DNA from: Rossellomorea sp. SC111
Lineage (GTDB): Bacteria; Bacillota; Bacilli; Bacillales; Bacillaceae_B
Length of the DNA: 64,000 nucleotides
Direction: 5' to 3'
Assembly: GCF_024733565.1 (NCBI RefSeq)
Contig: NZ_JANIOC010000004.1
Coordinates: 249,640-313,639 of the forward strand
Shown: piece after piece, positions 18,126-27,049 of the stretch
How the letters are laid out: every line of letters begins with the position of its first letter
How positions within the stretch are numbered: the stretch's first letter is position 1
Notes under the pieces: model-generated
Told to the model about the DNA's origin: nothing
What the model saw: only the letters and a program-made list of their open reading frames with translations
Databases searched by the model: none
Made by a program: the position numbers and the translations under genes

Positions 18126-18491
18126 TTAATCTAGATAGGAGAACCAACTGTGCAAAAGAAAATATTCACATTCAAGCGCTTCTGGTGCCATGGCCATGGA
18201 ATCTTGATAACTTTTTGCTTTTTCCAAGGCGTTCTTTTTAAAATCTGCTTTCATGGTATCAATCGCATATTGTGCTTCTTCCGCAGTGAATTGTTCGCCG
18301 TTCTCTGAAACTAGCTGATTATAATTACCTTGCTTTGACATGTACATCGTATCAGAGTAAGATTCCGCCTTTTTCAAAGCGTTGTCCTTCCAATCATATT
18401 CAAGCTTTCCCATGGCATACGCAGCCGCTTCCTCGGAAAACTTTTCACCATACTCTGAAACTAATTGGTTATGAATCTCCGCTTTGGACAT
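18126..18491 (-). pseudogene. Fragment of an Ltp-type host cell surface lipoprotein
   Basis: The frame holds two tandem domains of about 48 residues (SKAEIHNQLVSEYGEKFSEE and KQGNYNQLVSENGEQFTAEE), each with the aromatic-rich EAAAYAMGKL / EAQYAIDTM helices of the Ltp family. It begins exactly at a domain repeat boundary without signal peptide, and ends in an unrelated tail (EYFLLHSWFSYLD) where another domain would be expected. Both ends look cut. The upstream edge coincides with the right copy of the 25-bp direct repeat. Ltp proteins of phages act in superinfection exclusion; this copy is probably inactive. Confidence 0.7.
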
Positions 18492-18514
18492 ATAGGGGGA
18501 TGGGTGTGGAAAGA
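18490..18514. repeat. Right copy of the 25-bp direct repeat
   Basis: The sequence atataggggGATGGGTGTGGAAAG matches the copy at about 17957 except at two positions. It marks the 5' truncation point of the Ltp fragment, so recombination between the copies, or insertion at one of them, may have shaped this stretch. Confidence 0.6.
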
Positions 18515-18916
18515 TACTCTTTGGCAGAATTTTTTTATGATAAATTCAAGATCAACAACCTTAGCAGTCATGTGTGCTACACTAACCTATATACAACCGT
18601 CCTTAATCCTAAAAACATATGCACTAATGACAGAAATTTATAAAATAAAAAAAGCATCCATAGGATGCATAATTCTGACGCTTAACAACGGAATAAAATA
18701 CTTATTTTTACCGAAATTGTAATACTATTCAAAAATTAATATTTTAATTAAAATACCTATTCAATGTTCAGTCATTTCAAGGAAACATTCATCATTTACA
18801 TCTCCAGCGTCAAATGAATCTATCCTTGAACAGAAGATGAAAAATAAAAAAACTATTAGGAATAATCTAATATCTAAAAAATATATTTTGCTTTTGTTTT
18901 TAATACCTTATTCTCC
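18492..18916. other. AT-rich gene-free stretch between Ltp fragment and darT
   Basis: About 425 bases without a credible gene. The only structured element is a short hairpin at 18654-18668 (gcatcc-ata-ggatgc). Read on the minus strand, it is followed by a T-rich run and so could end the darT transcript. Confidence 0.6.
18654..18668 (-). terminator. Likely darT terminator
   Basis: A six-base stem gcatcc/ggatgc with a three-base loop, followed on the minus strand by a run of T (ctttttttattt). It lies about 250 bases after the darT stop. Confidence 0.5.
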
Positions 18917-19912
18917 TTACAAATAAAAATCATTACAATAGACGAGATGCCCGTCTAACTTTAACATTACATTTACAAAATCATGACTGTCTAAAAAGGT
19001 ATTCATTGTTATCTTAAAATAATTTGAATTAATTAAATAATTTTCTTTATTAAAATGACAAATTTGATTTCCACCTCTATCTGACCATAATATTTGTATA
19101 TTTCTTGGGTGGTAATCATTTCTATTCAGTTGGATTAACATATGACTTTTGCATTGTTCTATATCTAAAATTTTCAAGTAATCACCATGAAAAATGGTAT
19201 TTATATCCCCCGTATCAAAAACACCTTGGTCAATATAACAAATTTTATCGTTGTACTTACTATAAGCAACGAAATTTAATAATGACTTTAATGTATCTGC
19301 TTCGGCTTTAGTCCTACATAGAATTCTTTTCAAATGGTGTAAATTACATTGATCTTTGATTACTATTTCTGCTTGACGGTGCTTCCTAATTTGATTCCCA
19401 TCAAGGTTATACGTACTTTCGTTATGATAAATATAATGAAAGGGCGCATTTGCTAAACTACGTACCCCTTGATAAAGAGGTACATAATAGTGTGAAGCTA
19501 AACTTTCAAAAGAAAAAAACACATTGGGTTCATCTAGTATTTCTGTATCAAAAAGTAAAAATACTGGAACTGGACAATGTGCACCCAGGGCTGTGATTTG
19601 TGTACTTGCTCGAATTCCTTCATTGTGAAATTGGGTAGGGGTTAAAGGTCTAAAATAAAAACGAACGTAATCTTTATACATTTCCTCGGTTCCCAAAATC
19701 ACTTCACCACTAGCGTTATCATTTAAGTTTTCATCTTTTAATTTTACCACTTGATTTCTGCTTCTCAATAAATCATCATTTAAAATATAAGCAATGTTTG
19801 TTATATGGCTGAAATGATATATATATTTTGACCACCACTCACATCCTTGTGGTAAATGCTTTGTGACACTTGAACTAAGTAATAGTTCTTTTGCCGAATT
19901 AACTGTTTCCAT
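18917..19912 (-). CDS. darT: DarT-type DNA ADP-ribosyltransferase toxin
   Basis: 331 residues. The first 200 show the DarT (DUF4433) pattern: IYHFSHITNIAYILNDDLLRSRN (NAD-binding His), VRFYFRPLTPTQFH, a strand PVPVFLLFDTEIL, and the catalytic glutamate in KHRQAEIVIKD. DarT enzymes ADP-ribosylate bases of single-stranded DNA and stop replication, acting as anti-phage toxins. The C-terminal 120 residues are less typical. The ATG follows GGGGGTAACTGATT. It is very AT-rich compared with its left neighbours. Unusually, it is divergent from the antitoxin gene instead of preceding it in an operon. Confidence 0.88.
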   Translation of the reverse strand: METVNSAKELLLSSSVTKHLPQGCEWWSKYIYHFSHITNIAYILNDDLLRSRNQVVKLKDENLNDNASGEVILGTEEMYKDYVRFYFRPLTPTQFHNEGIRASTQITALGAHCPVPVFLLFDTEILDEPNVFFSFESLASHYYVPLYQGVRSLANAPFHYIYHNESTYNLDGNQIRKHRQAEIVIKDQCNLHHLKRILCRTKAEADTLKSLLNFVAYSKYNDKICYIDQGVFDTGDINTIFHGDYLKILDIEQCKSHMLIQLNRNDYHPRNIQILWSDRGGNQICHFNKENYLINSNYFKITMNTFLDSHDFVNVMLKLDGHLVYCNDFYL

Positions 19913-19986
19913 AATCAGTTACCCCCAAAAAAATCTATATATAATAAATATTACCATATATAATAATCTTAAAGGAGTGTGAATAA
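19913..19986. promoter_or_regulatory. Shared divergent promoter of darT and darG
   Basis: The 74-base spacer holds two direct copies of tatatataat (about 19937-19946 and 19956-19965). These can serve as -10 boxes or as binding sites for an autoregulator. darG has AAAGGAG at 19971-19976, ten bases before its ATG. Divergent promoters of one toxin-antitoxin pair must be balanced from here. Confidence 0.5.
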
Positions 19987-21030
19987 ATGATTATCTATGA
20001 GAAAGGCGACCTTTTCAAGCAAATTAATCGGGTTGAAGCTATTATTAATACAGTGAACTGTGTAGGTGTAATGGGTAAAGGTATTGCTTTAGAGTTCAAG
20101 AAACGATACCCTGAAAATTTTCAATTATACAAAACAAAATGTGCAAAAAAAGAATTAACTATTGGCAACAGTTTTGTTTATGAAATACCTAATTCTGACA
20201 CAACAAATTTTATTATTAATTTCCCAACAAAAAAACATTGGCGCAACCCTTCAAAGATAGAATATATTGAAGAAGGATTGGACAATTTAATTAAATTACT
20301 AGTAGAATATAATATAAAATCCCTTGCTATGCCAGCACTTGGTTGTGGTAATGGAAACCTAGATTGGAATAATGTAAAACCTCTAATTGAAAAAAAATTA
20401 CAACCCTTAAAAAATGTAAAAATATTCATCTTTGAACCTTCAACCATAAAAGAAGAGAAGGAAAAAAACACTAAAAAAAGACCCAGATTAACTCAAGATA
20501 GAAAGAAACTTTTACTCTTGATGAATGATTATAATACTGCCACAAAAGGTCCCATGGTAAGTTATATTCAAACTCATATTATTAGTTATTTTATAAATTT
20601 CAACAAAAAAAATATTAACTTTGAATTAAGAGAAAAAGGACCTTTTTTAAAAGAACTAAATAAAGTGATAATACTGTTGAGTCAATATTATATTAAACCA
20701 ATAGAAAATAACGAACCCAACCAACCCAAACAAATAGAAATCTTAAATGTAAATTTTCCACAAAAAAATGAAATCCTGAAAGATCCTGATTATCTTATAA
20801 TAAAGTCACTAATCAGTGGATTTGAAACTTATGATAGCTTACTAACACTATCGATTACACACTGGTTTAAATTTAATGAAAATATAAATTCCAACGAAAT
20901 TCCAAGTAGAGTTTTTTCCTGGTTAGAAAAAAATAATCATAAGCCGAATAAAACTCTAATTAATAATTCAATGAATAGATTAGAAAGGTTATATTTGAAC
21001 TCAGAAAATTTATCAATGGATTTTTCTTAG
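19987..21030 (+). CDS. darG: DarG-type macrodomain antitoxin
   Basis: 347 residues. Residues 1-150 form a macrodomain: EKGDLFKQ, IINTVNCVGVMGKGIALEFKKRYP and LAMPALGCGNGNLDWNNVKPLI, the ADP-ribose binding loops of DarG. Residues about 165-347 begin RPRLTQDRKKLLLLMNDYN and follow the winged-helix-like DarG C-terminal region that binds the toxin. DarG removes ADP-ribose from DNA and also blocks DarT directly. A good terminator follows the gene. The full two-domain length argues for a functional antitoxin. Confidence 0.9.
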   Translation: MIIYEKGDLFKQINRVEAIINTVNCVGVMGKGIALEFKKRYPENFQLYKTKCAKKELTIGNSFVYEIPNSDTTNFIINFPTKKHWRNPSKIEYIEEGLDNLIKLLVEYNIKSLAMPALGCGNGNLDWNNVKPLIEKKLQPLKNVKIFIFEPSTIKEEKEKNTKKRPRLTQDRKKLLLLMNDYNTATKGPMVSYIQTHIISYFINFNKKNINFELREKGPFLKELNKVIILLSQYYIKPIENNEPNQPKQIEILNVNFPQKNEILKDPDYLIIKSLISGFETYDSLLTLSITHWFKFNENINSNEIPSRVFSWLEKNNHKPNKTLINNSMNRLERLYLNSENLSMDFS

Positions 21031-21042
21031 TATTTTGTTATG

Positions 21043-21076
21043 CACTCATTAGACAAAAATTAATGAGTGTTTTTTC
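21043..21076 (+). terminator. darG terminator
   Basis: A nine-base perfect stem (cactcatta / taatgagtg) with a nine-base loop is followed by a run of seven T. It lies 12 bases after the darG stop. Confidence 0.88.
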
Positions 21077-21222
21077 TAATGGACTCATTTTGCCAGAGTG
21101 ATTAAAAAAAAGCCTTATAAATCACCTTAAATAAAATCCTATAAATTTTCGCTATTTAAAATAGGTTTTAAGTCCAACTGAATAGTTAATCCATCGCGTT
21201 CTAAACATTCCATTTTAAAACT

Positions 21223-22698
21223 CTACGATTCACTTAACATTTGTATTATGCTACTATAAAATTTTTGTAACTGCTCACTTTCAACTCCAGGTACCATCTG
21301 AATGGCTCCCACCTTATATCTAGCATGGTAGCCTTCCTAAAAATACCTCATCGCTTCCACAGAATTATTACTCGTCGGTGTCAGAATATACACTTCGCGG
21401 ACAGCTCTTTCCCCTGTTTCCCTGTGAACAATTCCATCACGATACTTGTGCATTTCACCAAGGGCGGTACCGAGATTTTCGGATATTCGGTATTTTGGAT
21501 CGAATACGAAGATTTCTTTTCCACACTCCAAAACGATATCAGGAATCATCCTTTGAGTATAGGTATAGAATTCCTTCGAATTGTACTGATAGTTCCGTTG
21601 GAAATAGAGTGACTTCCCATCTCGAAGTCTGATTCTGCTTTCTTTGTTTTGAGCCAAATCGATAAAGATTCCGCTTTCTGTCGTCTTGTATAGCCCACCG
21701 GTTTCCTCCACCAAGTTCAGCTCTCTCAATATCTTGACGATTCTCATGAAGCACCACATCTCATATAGTTCGAACGTGTCTTTCAGGGCAATGGGATAAT
21801 CAAAACCGATTCCTTCCCTATCATGCTTGTATAGTTGCTCAAACCATTTATACCATTGTCGGTAAATGGGATGTTTCCTGAATTTCTGGGTTATGGAGTA
21901 TGGCCCTTGATGCATGGAAACTTCCTGTAGAAAAGGAGAGTTGATCCACCTTCTTATCAATGAATGAAACGTTGCCGCTTTCTTGGAAATGTCCACTCTT
22001 TCCACTTTCATGTATGTCCTAAGGAGAGTAGTCAGGTCAAACAGCTGCTTCTTCAAGACCTGATTTTCATACACGTCCACTGTCTCAAACGTTTTGGTCG
22101 TCTCGACATTGAGGGGAATAGTTTCACCGTACCCTCTCTTATCCAGCCAGTTCAACGTCGTATGTTCAACACGTTGTACCCTCTCCCTTTTTTGAACAAT
22201 CGGCAGTTTGACGAGCCTGCTGAATGGCTGTTTCTCGATACGGTCAAAAATCTGACGTAGAGGTTGCATGGACCTTTCAATGTAAATCCACTGCGTCCAG
22301 GAGGCTCCCCGGCTCTTACCGGATACAGAGACTTCCCTCTCCAATCCGCTCAATTGAAAACAGCTGTTGCTTTCCTCTAATACCTCCTCAATCATCACAT
22401 CAAATTGCTGTTCTGATAGTTTACGGGAATCAGGATAAATGAATGTTTCATATTCCTTACCATTGAGGAATACTTTCACCGATCCGCTCTGGAAGGGAGT
22501 CACGAGTGTCGTAAAGAAACGGCCCCCCTCCTTGTGAAAAAGTATCGGTATCCCCTGCATCCTTAATTCGATTTCAGTCCCCTCATACCGCAATTTGTAT
22601 TCCGTAGCCTCGGTTAAATAGGCTTCTTCAAAAGAAATCCATCCATCCGAAGACATCCATATTTCCAATGATTTATCTCCAGAATTGAGTGGCACCAT
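21223..22698 (-). pseudogene. McrC-like DUF2357 nuclease with premature TAG near the C-terminus
   Basis: The uninterrupted part (21337-22698) is 453 residues. The N-terminal half is a beta-rich DUF2357 region. The C-terminal half is a PD-(D/E)xK nuclease with RMIPDIVLECG and IFVFDPKYRI (Asp, Asp-x-Lys). It stops at TAG 21337-21339 just after VEAMRYF. The same frame continues for 37 codons (EGYHARYKVGAIQMVPGVES...) to a second TAG at 21223. The GAI-x-x-x-PG pattern matches the usual end of this nuclease family, so the first TAG looks like a nonsense change. The catalytic residues remain, so activity is possible. It overlaps the McrB-like gene by 26 bases. Confidence 0.75.
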
Positions 22699-24097
22699 AG
22701 TACTCCAACTCCTCTTGCATCCGTTTCACATGCTGCAAGGAGACGGAACTGCCTTCCAGATTGGCAGTCAACCAGCGATTCAGTTCATGAAGCATTTCCG
22801 ATATTCGTTCGTCACCGCGGATCTTCGTTAACACCTTTTCGGCAATCACGCCATCCAGTGCTTCCATCGGATCCATTGCATGATCCGCTCCCAGCTGGTG
22901 ATTCGCATAGAGCTTCTGAAGCATCTCCCCCATGGTCCTGTAGCCAAAATGAAGTTCGTATGCAGACAATTTAGTATGCAACTCCTTCAAAAGAAGGAAT
23001 TCCCGGAACAATGAATCTTTCAAATCCTGGTCCACCCTTTTCCAGAAGGAAGTAAAGTCCACATCCGATAATGTCATGACAAACGCACGGTCCAGCACTT
23101 TATCCGATATGGAATGAGTAGTTTCGTCAATGTTGATGGTCCCTAGTATATAAACATTAGGCGGTATGATTAGTTTTTGAGGGACATCCGTTATATGCTC
23201 ATCCTGATGAAGTGGGATTTCCTTTCTTGACTCCACCGCACTTAGATAATCACTCAAATAGTACTCCACCCTGGCCAGGTTCATTTCATCCAGTAGAATG
23301 AAATGTGGCTTTTCCCGTTCCTTCAATGCATTCAGTATCACTTTCAAGAATTCCGTTTTCACATAACGTTTCTCGAATGAACTGTAGTACCCGAACAAGG
23401 AACTGGCATCAGTCCAGTCGGGTCGGACGGGTATAATGCTGAAATATGGATTTTCACTTTCATACTCCAGCCCATATACAGCATTGGCGTATAAACGGCA
23501 AAGTTGCGTTTTACCAGTCCCGGAAATTCCGCTGAGGATAACGAAATGCTTGTCATCAAGCGCCGTCAGATTCAGGTGCAAGTCCCTCACAATGGATTTT
23601 GAAAAAGTAAATTGACTGTTATCAATCATGTCATGAATCTCTTGGAACCTGAAATTAGGATCAAGTGTTTCCGTGTCGGAAAGCTCATTTTCACCTTCCA
23701 TTTCCAGTTCATTGTCCGCACTATCAGAAGGGGGTTCCACAGTTTTCCGTGCATGGGCAAACAAAAGAGCTGCATCAATAAAGTTCTTCTTCACCTGATG
23801 AGCCCCTTCCATGAAGGTCTCGGACTCATTGTCATAGGTGCCCACGCAATAAGAAGCATCATCCACCTTGATTCCATGTTCTTTGAGCAAGCGCATAGCT
23901 TCCACTTTGATTTCATGATTATCCATGCTCTGAGTGGCAAATAACTTCTTGATCCACCATTCCTTTGTACCATCGGCCAAAATCTCACGTACATTGGTGA
24001 AAATCTGGTTGCCCCCTGCCACCCTCAAGAGAATCGTTTGGTAAGGGGTGACTTTGTCATGGTAATCAAGGTAATCAATATTGCCTTTCGTAATCAT
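22673..24097 (-). CDS. McrB-like AAA+ GTPase
   Basis: 474 residues. Residues about 180-470 form a McrB-type AAA+ motor: Walker A GISGTGKTQLC (190-200), the RPDWTDASSLFGYYSS segment characteristic of McrB, Walker B FILLDEMNLARVEYYLSDYL, and the sensor GTINIDETTHSISDKVLDRAF. The N-terminal 150 residues (ASYCVGTYDNESETFM) are not a recognised modified-base reader. Such motors work with a McrC-type nuclease, whose gene overlaps this one. By family it uses GTP. It follows the unknown gene at 24131 by 33 bases. Confidence 0.9.
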   Translation of the reverse strand: MITKGNIDYLDYHDKVTPYQTILLRVAGGNQIFTNVREILADGTKEWWIKKLFATQSMDNHEIKVEAMRLLKEHGIKVDDASYCVGTYDNESETFMEGAHQVKKNFIDAALLFAHARKTVEPPSDSADNELEMEGENELSDTETLDPNFRFQEIHDMIDNSQFTFSKSIVRDLHLNLTALDDKHFVILSGISGTGKTQLCRLYANAVYGLEYESENPYFSIIPVRPDWTDASSLFGYYSSFEKRYVKTEFLKVILNALKEREKPHFILLDEMNLARVEYYLSDYLSAVESRKEIPLHQDEHITDVPQKLIIPPNVYILGTINIDETTHSISDKVLDRAFVMTLSDVDFTSFWKRVDQDLKDSLFREFLLLKELHTKLSAYELHFGYRTMGEMLQKLYANHQLGADHAMDPMEALDGVIAEKVLTKIRGDERISEMLHELNRWLTANLEGSSVSLQHVKRMQEELEYYGATQFWR

Positions 24098-24130
24098 TTG
24101 ATCTCCATCATTGATTTGAAAAGATTGTCT

Positions 24131-24904
24131 CTAACCTTGATATTTAAGGTTTTCAGCAGAAGAAATCTCTACAGAATAAGGTCGTCCAAGCAGTTGGGTT
24201 TCTTCAATATCACGTATGGAAGACAATTGTTTTAATGCAGTCCAAGCCCTCTGTCCTGTTTGTATTTCCCTATTGATGAATTCCCTGAATTCGTTCAACC
24301 CGTCCCAGACTTCCTTTAAATATCCACTCAGTTCTTCCTCATCCATCTGTCCTTCAAGGTCCATACTCTTCCCTACTTGGAACCATGGCCTCTTTCTTGG
24401 TTTTATACAACTTTTCACAAAATCTTCAAATTCTTCTTTAGGCACCCTCGACTTTTCCTTCCATCCAGTGAAAATCGAGTACTCATCAGGAATCGAGGAC
24501 AACACGTCCCGGATAACACCACTCCTGGACCAGGACCAAAAAGGAATAAGGCTTATTTCCGTATGCATCAATAACGATTGATCAATTCCATTAAATTCTA
24601 GCGTCAAAAGGTTGTATTCCTTCTCACCGGATTTCATATATAGACCCACAAAGTATTTCCTGCCCATATCAGAGTTCTTTTTCTTTTCTGCATATGTTGG
24701 ATTCCGCGCATCATGATAAGTCGTCGTCAAAGTAGTATCGTAGTTACGGATGTATAACTTATCTCCCAAAGGAATTTCCTTGGAAGTAACGAATCGTTCA
24801 AATACCCTGTTTACTTGAGGAGCCACTTCATCAAGGACCCTGCGGCACCTAATTTCGGTATTGTCTTCATTGAATAATGATTGATAGTATGTAAGGTTGA
24901 GCAT
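24131..24904 (-). CDS. Unknown protein in the McrBC-like operon
   Basis: 257 residues, not recognised. Visible features are a conserved-looking MGRKYFVGLYMKSGEKEYNLLTLEF strand pair, a tryptophan-rich FWSWSR, and an acidic C-terminal helix (EGQMDEEELSGYLKEVWDGL). It is first in the operon before the GTPase and nuclease genes, so it may be the target-recognition subunit. The ATG at 24904 follows AGTGGGTG. A 150-base AT-rich spacer separates it from the divergent Sau3AI-type gene and should hold both promoters. Confidence 0.7.
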   Translation of the reverse strand: MLNLTYYQSLFNEDNTEIRCRRVLDEVAPQVNRVFERFVTSKEIPLGDKLYIRNYDTTLTTTYHDARNPTYAEKKKNSDMGRKYFVGLYMKSGEKEYNLLTLEFNGIDQSLLMHTEISLIPFWSWSRSGVIRDVLSSIPDEYSIFTGWKEKSRVPKEEFEDFVKSCIKPRKRPWFQVGKSMDLEGQMDEEELSGYLKEVWDGLNEFREFINREIQTGQRAWTALKQLSSIRDIEETQLLGRPYSVEISSAENLKYQG

Positions 24905-25077
24905 TGTGTTCACCCACTTATTGTTAGTTATGTTTCTAGACTAGCATATTATTGGGAGGAAAAGGGAAAGTATTCATCTTGCTCCCTTAAACACAAATAA
25001 TATACATAATTTTACTTTTCTAGTAAAATACAAAATAAGAAATCTAGGTATTCACTCAATTGACGAGGAGAAAATAT

Positions 25078-26451
25078 ATGATATATGAAACAATAGAAGA
25101 ATTAATGATTAAAGCACAAGCTGCAGAAGGAAAAACCTTCGGGGAAATAGATACCACTGGCAGAATAAAAAACTTAAAATCTAAAGGGACATTGGGTAAC
25201 ATCATCGAAGAAAGCTACTTTGGATACGAAATTAACTCTGCCTCCAAACCAGACTTTGAAAATCTCGGCGTCGAACTCAAAGTCACACCCTTTAAGAAAA
25301 ATAAAAATGGGACATATTCTGCAAAAGAGCGATTGGTCCTGAATATCATCGATTACATGAATGAATTCAAATTGACTTTCGAGACATCCTCATTCATGAG
25401 TAAGGCAGCCAAAATGCTGATTATGTTATATCAATACGAGCCGGATGTAGATATAAGTGATTATCAAATTTTCAAAGCCTTCCTAAACGAATTCTCAGAG
25501 GAGGATTTGGCAGTGATGCGCCGGGACTGGAAAACCATCGTTACAAAAATCAGGAGTGGCGAGGCTCATTTGATATCGGAAGCAGATACCATGTATTTAT
25601 CTGCTTCTACCAAAGGCGCAAACAAGTTGAGCGTCCGCCCTCAACCTTATTCTACTTTAGGGGCAAAGCAACGTGCATTTTCTCTTAAAGCTTCTTACAT
25701 GACAGGTTTAATCCGCAAATGTCTTACACCTGAATACATGGAATCCTTCTCCAACAAAGACGAGCTTCAGACAAAATCACTGGAGGAAATCTTGAATGAG
25801 AGGTTCATGCCTCATTATGGGAAAAGAGTGGATTTATTATGTTCTGAAATGGGAATAAAGTATAACCCTAACAACAAATCCATGGTACCTCATTTGATGG
25901 CCCGACTACTGGGTGTTAAGAAAAATGATATCAGCGACATTGAGGAATTTTCAAAGGCAAACATCAAGTTCAAGACTGTTGGTCGTGAACCTGACGATAG
26001 TATCCGTGAACACATGTCATTTAAGAGAGTGAATTTTGATACACTGTTAAACGAAGAATGGGAAGATGGTGAACTATATCAACTTTTTGCTGAGCGAAAG
26101 TACCTATTCCTTATATTTAGGTACACCGAAAATTATAAGCCAAAGGTAAAACGAATTCCTTTTTTTGAAGGAATCAAACTTTGGAATATGCCCCAACAGA
26201 CCATCGAAGGCGAACTATACAATTTATGGGTGGAATTAAAAAAAGTTGTAGATGAGGGAGTCGAATTGATTCCTAAAGGGAGACGGGTCTTCAACAATTT
26301 GCCTGGCCCCTCGTTTAACGGCGTCAGCCACGTCCGTCCCAAAGCAGGTAATGGGAAAGATAAAACGTTACTTCCCGATGGTCAATGGATCACTAAACAA
26401 AGCTACTGGTTGGATAGGGAATATATACAAGAAATTTTAGATGATGAATAA
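25078..26451 (+). CDS. Sau3AI-type restriction endonuclease (GATC)
   Basis: 457 residues, close to Sau3AI in length. The MutH-like catalytic half shows KSKGTLGNIIEESYFGYEIN and KPDFENLGVELKVTP with Asp59, Glu66 and Lys68. The C-terminal half (about residues 220-455) is the paralogous non-catalytic DNA-binding domain: YLFLIFRY, FFEGIKLWNMPQQTIEGEL, SHVRPKAGNGKD and the ITKQSYWLDREYIQEIL end. Sau3AI is a type IIE enzyme cutting GATC. The ATG at 25078 has GAGGAG ahead of it. The C-terminal half has a clear homologue in the 504-aa protein at 34910-36424. Confidence 0.92.
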   Translation: MIYETIEELMIKAQAAEGKTFGEIDTTGRIKNLKSKGTLGNIIEESYFGYEINSASKPDFENLGVELKVTPFKKNKNGTYSAKERLVLNIIDYMNEFKLTFETSSFMSKAAKMLIMLYQYEPDVDISDYQIFKAFLNEFSEEDLAVMRRDWKTIVTKIRSGEAHLISEADTMYLSASTKGANKLSVRPQPYSTLGAKQRAFSLKASYMTGLIRKCLTPEYMESFSNKDELQTKSLEEILNERFMPHYGKRVDLLCSEMGIKYNPNNKSMVPHLMARLLGVKKNDISDIEEFSKANIKFKTVGREPDDSIREHMSFKRVNFDTLLNEEWEDGELYQLFAERKYLFLIFRYTENYKPKVKRIPFFEGIKLWNMPQQTIEGELYNLWVELKKVVDEGVELIPKGRRVFNNLPGPSFNGVSHVRPKAGNGKDKTLLPDGQWITKQSYWLDREYIQEILDDE

Positions 26452-26492
26452 AATGAAAGCCACAGGAAATTCTTCTTGTGGCTTTCATTTTT
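26451..26492 (+). terminator. Terminator after the Sau3AI-type gene
   Basis: A 16-base stem with one mismatch (aaatgaaagccacagg / cttgtggctttcattt) is followed by T residues and starts at the stop codon. Confidence 0.88.
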
Positions 26493-26591
26493 AATAAGAT
26501 TCTCTACTTTGATATCAAATTGCATCCCATGTTTATCACTGCCAAAAACCAGGTAGTATAAACATATCCCATCAAAAGGAGTTCGTGAAAA

Positions 26592-27014
26592 ATGAAGAAC
26601 CCTAAAACAACAGAGGAAAGAAGCAAAATTATGGGCTCCATCAAAGCAGTCTCTAAATTGGAAAACATGGTGACCGAAGAATTGTGGAGCCGTGGTTACA
26701 GAATCCGGAGAAATGTAAGGTCATTAAAAGGAACACCCGATATCGCCATAAAGAAGTATAAAGTAGTGGTCTTTATCGACTCTTGCTTTTGGCATCTTTG
26801 TCCGATCCATGGCAAGATACCTAAATCACACGTCGAGTTCTGGACAGAAAAGCTGACCAGGAACCAAGAACGTGATAAGGAAGTGACTGAATACTACGAG
26901 GAAAAGGAATGGAATATTTTGCGCCTTTGGGAACATGAGATACGAGGGGAATTCGAAACCGCAATCCAAAAGATTAGTGATTTCATTGATGAAGCTAAAA
27001 TGGATTATAAATAA
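26592..27014 (+). CDS. vsr: Very short patch repair endonuclease Vsr
   Basis: 140 residues, the normal Vsr length. Motifs present are TTEERSKIMGSIKAVSKLEN, the catalytic GTPDIAIKKYKVVVFIDSCFWHLCP (Asp, FxxxCFWH) and the zinc-ligand Cys-Pro-x-His. Vsr nicks next to T in T:G mismatches made when 5-methylcytosine deaminates. It is normally carried beside a C5 methyltransferase, here the convergent gene at 27050. AAAGGAG lies ten bases before the ATG. Confidence 0.95.
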   Translation: MKNPKTTEERSKIMGSIKAVSKLENMVTEELWSRGYRIRRNVRSLKGTPDIAIKKYKVVVFIDSCFWHLCPIHGKIPKSHVEFWTEKLTRNQERDKEVTEYYEEKEWNILRLWEHEIRGEFETAIQKISDFIDEAKMDYK

Positions 27015-27048
27015 AGAACTCTCCTAATTGAATCGGGAGAGTTCTTTT
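27014..27048. terminator. Bidirectional terminator between vsr and the methyltransferase
   Basis: An 11-base perfect stem (aagaactctcc / ggagagttctt) with T runs on both strands lies between two convergent genes. Confidence 0.9.
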
Positions 27049-27049
27049 T

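Noticed and set aside
21337..22698. Complete McrC-like gene ending at 21337
   Set aside because: The in-frame continuation to 21223 looks like the genuine family C-terminus, so I treat the first TAG as premature.
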